In this document: positions 50,001-56,000 of the stretch, piece by piece | How positions within the stretch are numbered: position 1 is the first letter of the stretch | Layout: each line of letters opens with the position of its first letter | Origin: Fratercula arctica | Taxonomy: Eukaryota; Chordata; Aves; Charadriiformes; Alcidae | Length of the DNA: 64,000 nt | Assembly (NCBI GenBank): GCA_947846985.1 | Contig: CANTUZ010000014.1 | Span: 4,821,669 to 4,885,668 of the forward strand | Reading direction: 5' to 3' | Notes under the pieces: generated by a model | Told to the model about the DNA's origin: nothing | Database searches by the model: none | The model's input: the letters and a program-made list of their open reading frames with translations, nothing else | Translations under genes and position numbers: made by a program

Positions 50001-53000
50001 GGACCCCCATGGTGGGTACAAGACCCCCCTGATGGGTGCCAGGGACCCCCGTGGTGGGTGCGGGACCCCCGTGGAAGGTGCAGGACCCCCATAGAAGACG
50101 CAGGACCCCCATGGCAGATCCCGGGACCCCCATGGTGGGTGTGAGACCCCCCCGATGGGTGCAGGGACCCCTGTGGAAGGTGCAGGACCCCCATAGAAGA
50201 CGCAGGACCCCCATGGCAGATCCCGGGACACCCCCCCCCCCCAGCCCCCCATCGCAGACGTTGCCCCCCGGCACCTGGAAGCGCAGGATGATGGTCCAGA
50301 CGAGGCCCAGGGTGAGGCGGTGGTTGCCGTCCACGATGTCGTGGGAGCCCACGTTCTCCAGGTGCACCCGCTGCTCCTTCAGGAACTGCAGCGCCTTGTC
50401 CACGTTCTCCAGGCAGTGGATCCGCATCCGGCCCTTGGTGGGCTTCGGCTTGGGGGGGGGGGGGACGACAGGGGGGGGGGGGCACAGGGGACGGGGACAC
50501 AGGGTCAGGGACCAACCAACACCACCCCCCCCACCCCCCACCGGCCTCCACGGGGAGTGGGGAGGGGGTCCCCAGGGGCTGGGGGTCCCGGGGAAGGGGG
50601 GTCCTGGGGGGTCCCAGGGGCTGGGGGTCCCTGGGGAAGGGGGGTCCTGGGGGGTCTCAGGGGCTGGGGGACCTGGGGAAGGGGGGTCCTGGGGGTCCCC
50701 AGGGGCTGGGGGTCCCGGGGAAGAGGGGTTTGGGGGTCCTAGGGAAGGGGGGTCCTGGGGAAATGGGGGTCCTGGGGGTCCCCAGGGGCTGGGGGTCCCG
50801 GGGAAGGGGAGTCCTGGGGGGTCTCAGGGCCTGGGGGTCCTGGGGAAGGGGGGTCCTGGGGGTCCCCAGGGGCTGGGGGTCCCGGGGAAGGGGGGTTTGG
50901 GGGTCCCCAGGGAAGCAGATCCTGGGGGTTGGAGTCCCAGGGAAGGGGGTCCTGGGGGTCCCAGGGAGGGTCAGTGGGTGCTGGGGGTCCTGGGGGGTCT
51001 CAGGGCCTGGTGGTCCCAGGGAAGGGGGGTCCTGGGGGTCCCCAGGGGCTGGGGGTCCTGGGGAAGGGGGGTCCTGGGGGGTCTCAGGGACTGGGGGTCC
51101 TTGGGAAGGGGGTCCTGGGGGTCCCCAGGGGCTGGGGGACCTGGGGAAGGGGGGTCCTGGGGGGTCTCAGGGGCTGGGTGGCCCAGGGAAGGGGGTGCCC
51201 ACCCATGGGGGTCCCAGGGGGTAGCCGTGGGGGGGGTGTCTCGGTAGGGTGCCCACCCATGGGGGTCCCAGGGGGTAGCCGTGGGGGGGGGTGTCTCGGT
51301 AGGGTGCCCGTGGGGGGGGTGTCTCGGTAGGGTGCCCACCCATGGGGGTCCCAGGGGGTGGCCGCGGGGGGGGGTGTCTCAGTAGGGTGCCCACCCATGG
51401 GGGTCCCAGGGGGTGCCCTGGGGGGGGGGGGTCTCGGTAGGGTGCCCACCCATGGGGGTCCCAGGGGGCGCCCGCGGGTGGGGGGGGTCTCGGTAGGGTG
51501 CCCACCCATGGGGGTCCCACGGGGTGGCCGTGGGGGGGGGGTCTCGGTAGGGTGCCCACCCATGGGGGTCCCAGGGGTGGCCGTGGGGGGGGGGTGTCTC
51601 GGTAGGGTGCCCGTGGGGGGGGTCTCGGTAGGGTGCCCACCCATGGGGGTCCCAGGGGGCGCCCGCGGGGGGGTCTCAGTAGGGTGCCCACCCATGGGGG
51701 TCCCAGGGGTGGCCGTGGGGGGGGGTGTCTCGGTAGGGTGCCCGTGGGGGGGGTCTCGGTAGGGTGCCCACCCAGGGGGGTCCCAGGGGGTGCCCGTGGG
51801 GGGGGTGTCTCGGTAGGGTGCCCACCCATGGGGGTCCCAGGGGGCGCCCGGGGGGGGGGTCTCGGTAGGGTGCCCACCCATGGGGGTCCCAGGGGGTGCC
51901 CGTGGGGGGGGTGTCTCGGTAGGGTGCCCACCCATGGGGGTCCCAGGGGGTGCCCGTGGGGGGGGTCTCGGTAGGGTGCCCACCCATGGGGGTCCCAGGG
52001 GGTGCCCGTGGGGGGGGGGGGGTCTCGGTAGGGTGCCCACCCATGGGGGTCCCAGGGGGCGCCTGCGGGGGGGTCTCAGTAGGGTGCCCACCCATGGGGG
52101 TGCCAGGGGGTGGCCGCGGGGGGGTGCCCGCCCCCGGGGGGGTCCCCGCTCACCAGCTGCTCCCCCGAGAGCACCTCCAGCAGCCGCAGCAGCATCCGCC
52201 CGTCCCGCAGGTCGCTGTACAGGTCCCCCAGGCGGCACGTCCCCCGCGCCAGGTGCGAGTTCACCCACTTGGTGAAGGTCTTCTTCTGCACCGCCTCCCG
52301 CTCGTCTGGGGGGGGGCACAGGGGGTCAGAGACCCCCCCAAACCCCCCCGAGACCCCCCTATACCCCCTGGACCCCCACACACCCCCTGGGACCCCCCAC
52401 CCGCCCACTGAGACCCCACACATCCCCCCCTGGGTCTTCTTCTGCACCGCCTCCTGCTCGTCTGGGGGGGGCACAGGGGGTCAGAGACCCCCCCGAACCC
52501 CCCCGAGACCCTGATGTACCCTCGGGACCCCCCCACACCCCCTGGGACCCACACAGACCCCCTGAGACCCCCCCAGACCCCCCTGGGACCCCCCACCCGC
52601 CCACTGAGACCCCACACTTCCCCCCCTGGGTCTTCTGCACCGCCTCCCGCTCGTCTGGGGGGGGGCACAGGGGGTCTGAGACCCCCCCGAACCCCCCCGA
52701 GACCCTGACGTACCCCCTGGGACCCCCCCAGACCCCCTGGGACCCACACAGACCCCCTGAGACCCCCAGATCCCCACTGAGACCCGACACATCCCCCCCT
52801 GGGTCTTCTGCACCGCCTCCCGCTCGTCTGGGGGGGGCACAGGGGGTCAGAGACCCCCCCGAACCCCCCCGAGACCCTGATGTACCCCCGGGACCCCCCC
52901 ATACCCCCTGGGACCCACACATTCCCCCCAAAACCCCCACACACCCCCTGGGACCCCCCACCCGCCCACTGAGACCCCACACATCCCCCCCTGGGTCTTC

Positions 53001-56000
53001 TGCACCGCCTCCCGCTCGTCTGGGGAGGGCACAGGGGGTCTGAGACCCCCCCGAACCCCCCCCCGAGACCCCCCCGCACCCCCTGGGACCCCCCTATATC
53101 CTCTGGGACCCCCCCATACCCCCTGGGACCCCCCCACAACCCCAGAGACCCCCCCCCCAGAACCCTGCTATGGGGCTGGGACCCCCATCATGGGGCAGCA
53201 CCGGTGGGACCCCGCAACGGTGGGGGGGGGGGTCCAGGGAGTGTCCCCCCCCCTCTGCTGCCCCCCAACCCGAGGTGTCCGGGCCCCCTTGATGGGGGGG
53301 GGGGGGGGGGGGGCAGCCCCCCGCGCCAGCCGTGCCCGGCGCCGGCCCCGGATTAAGGGTAAGAGGATTTGGGGCCGGATCGTGGGGGGCCGGGGGGGGG
53401 GCTCCAGGGGGGTTTGGGGGGGGGGGGAGTGTCTTGAGGGGGGGGTTGAGGGGTCTTGGGGAGGGGGGGTTGGGGGGGTCTGGGGCGATATTGAGGGGGA
53501 TCGGGGCGTTTTAGGGGGTCCTGGGGGGGTCTGGGGGGGGGGGGCGGGGTGTCTCAGGTGGGGATTGGGGGTTTTTAGGGGGTCTCGGGGGGGTTTGGGG
53601 GGGGGGGATTGGGGGTCTGGGGGGGGTCTGGGGGGGTTGGGGGGGTCTTAGGGGGGTCGTGGGGGATATTGAGGGGGATGGGGGGGTTTTAGGGGGTCCT
53701 GGGAGGGGTCTCGGGGGGGTCTCGGGGGGGGGGATTGAGGGTCTGGGGGGATTGGGGAGGGGTTGGGGGGGGGTTGGAGGGGGTTTGGGGGGATATTGAG
53801 GGGGTTTGGGGGGTTTTAGGGTGTCGGGGGGGGTCTCAGGTGGGGGTTGGGGGGTCTCGGGGGGGTTTGGGGGGTCTCGGATGGGGATTGGGGGGCTCGG
53901 GGGGGGTTGGGGGACCCCCCCGAGGGGCCCCGGGCGCGCGGGGGCGTGGGGCGGCGCCGGGCGGGGCGCGGGTGCGGCGGTTTCGGGGTGCGGGGGGGGG
54001 GGGGGGGGGGGGGCGGGGGGGGGGCGGTGGTTTCAGGGAGGGTCGTGGGAACCTGGAGGCACCTATAGGGTCTGGGGCGGGGGAGGGGGGGGGCACCTAT
54101 AGAGCCTCAAGGACCACCTATAGGGGGGGGTCTATAGGGACCGGGGGGGTCTCTAGGGTCCGGGGGGGGGGTCTATAGGGACCGGGGGGGTCTATAGAGT
54201 CCGGGGGGGTCTATAGGACCCCGGAGGGGGGGGTCTATAGGGACCAGGGGGGGTCTCTAGGGTCCGGGGGGGTGTCTATAGGGACCGGGGGGGCCTCTAG
54301 GGTCCGGGGGGGGTCTGTAGGGACCGGGGGGGGATCTATGGGGACTGGGGGGGTCTATAGGGACCGGGGGGGTCTCTAGGGTCCGGGGGGGGGGTCTATA
54401 GGGACCGGGGGGGTCTCTAGGGTCCGGGGGGGGGGGTCTATAGGGACCAGGGGGGGATCTCTGGGGACTGGGGGGATCTATAGGGACACGGGGGGGTCTA
54501 TAGGGACCGGGGGGGGGGGGGGGGGGTGTCTATAGGGACATGGGGGGGGTTGCCGTGGGCCCGGGGGGGGTCTATAGGGCCTGGGGGGCCAGAGGGACCC
54601 GGGAGGGGGGCACAGAGGGATCGGGGGGGCACAGAGGGACCGGGGGGGGGGGGGGACAGACACACAGAAGGACTTGGGGGGGCACAGAGGGAACCGGGGT
54701 CCCGCTGTCCGGGGGGGGGGGGGGGGGCACGGGGGGGTCCAGTCTCACCTTGGAGCTGCTTGAAGCGTCCCTCGAGGGGGGGGGCGGCGTTGGGGGGGGG
54801 GAACATGTCGGGGTGGGGGTGGGGGGGGGGGGAAGGGGGGGGGGCTCCGTGGGGCCGGGGCGGGCAAAGGCGGCGTGGGAACGGGGGGGAGAACAGGCCG
54901 GGGGGGGGCCGGGCGTGCGCCGACACGCGTGTGCAGGCGTGTGCGGTGCCGGGGGGGGGGGGGGGGGCGCGGTGGAGGAACACGCGTGTGGCCGTAGGGG
55001 GACAGGCGTGTGCGCGGGGCCCGGGGGGGGGGGGGGGAGCCGCGGGGGCGTGCACATACGTGTGCGGTGGCACCGACACGCGTGTGCGCTGGGGGGGGTG
55101 TGTCCGTGTGCGCGCTTACACGCGTGTGTGTGCACATACGTGTGCGTTTACGTGTGCATACATGTGTGCGTGTGCCTGTATAGGCATGTATACGTCCACG
55201 TGCACGCTTACACGCGTGTGTGTGCACACGTGTGCGTGTTCACACGTGCGTACATGTGCGCTGGGGGATGTATATGTGCATGTATGTCCATGTGCACGCT
55301 TACACGCGTGTGTGTGCACATACATGTGCGTTTACATGTGCATACGTGTGCACTGATGGCTCTACATGCGTGTGTGTATGTCCATGTGCACATTTATGTG
55401 TGCATCTGTGCACATACGTGTGCATTTACATGTGCATACGTGTGCGCGGGTGCCTGTAAATGCATGTATACATCCACGTGCACGCTTACACGCACGTGTG
55501 TGCACATACATGTGCATTTACACGTGCATACGTGTGCACTGATGGCTCTACATGCGTGTGTGTATGTCTATGTACATGCTCACACACGTATGTGCGTGTT
55601 TACGCGTGCATACGTGTGCGCTGGTGGCTGTATATGTGCATGTATGTCCATGTGCACGCTTACACGCGTGTGTGTGCACATGTGTGCGTGTTTACATGTG
55701 CATACGTGTGCGCTGGTGGCTGTATATGCACGTGTGTATGTCCATGTACACGCTTACACACATATGTGCATGCTTACACGTGCATATGTGTGCGCTGGGG
55801 GATGTATATCTGCATGTATGTCCATGTGCACGCTTACACGCGTGTGTGTGCACATACGTGTGCGTTTACATGTGCATACGTGTGCAGTGGTGGCTCTACA
55901 TGTGTGTATGCACCCACGTGCACGCTGACACACGTGTGTGCGCACATGCGTGTGCCTTTACGTGCCTATACGTGTGCACTGGTGGCTCTATGTGTGTATA

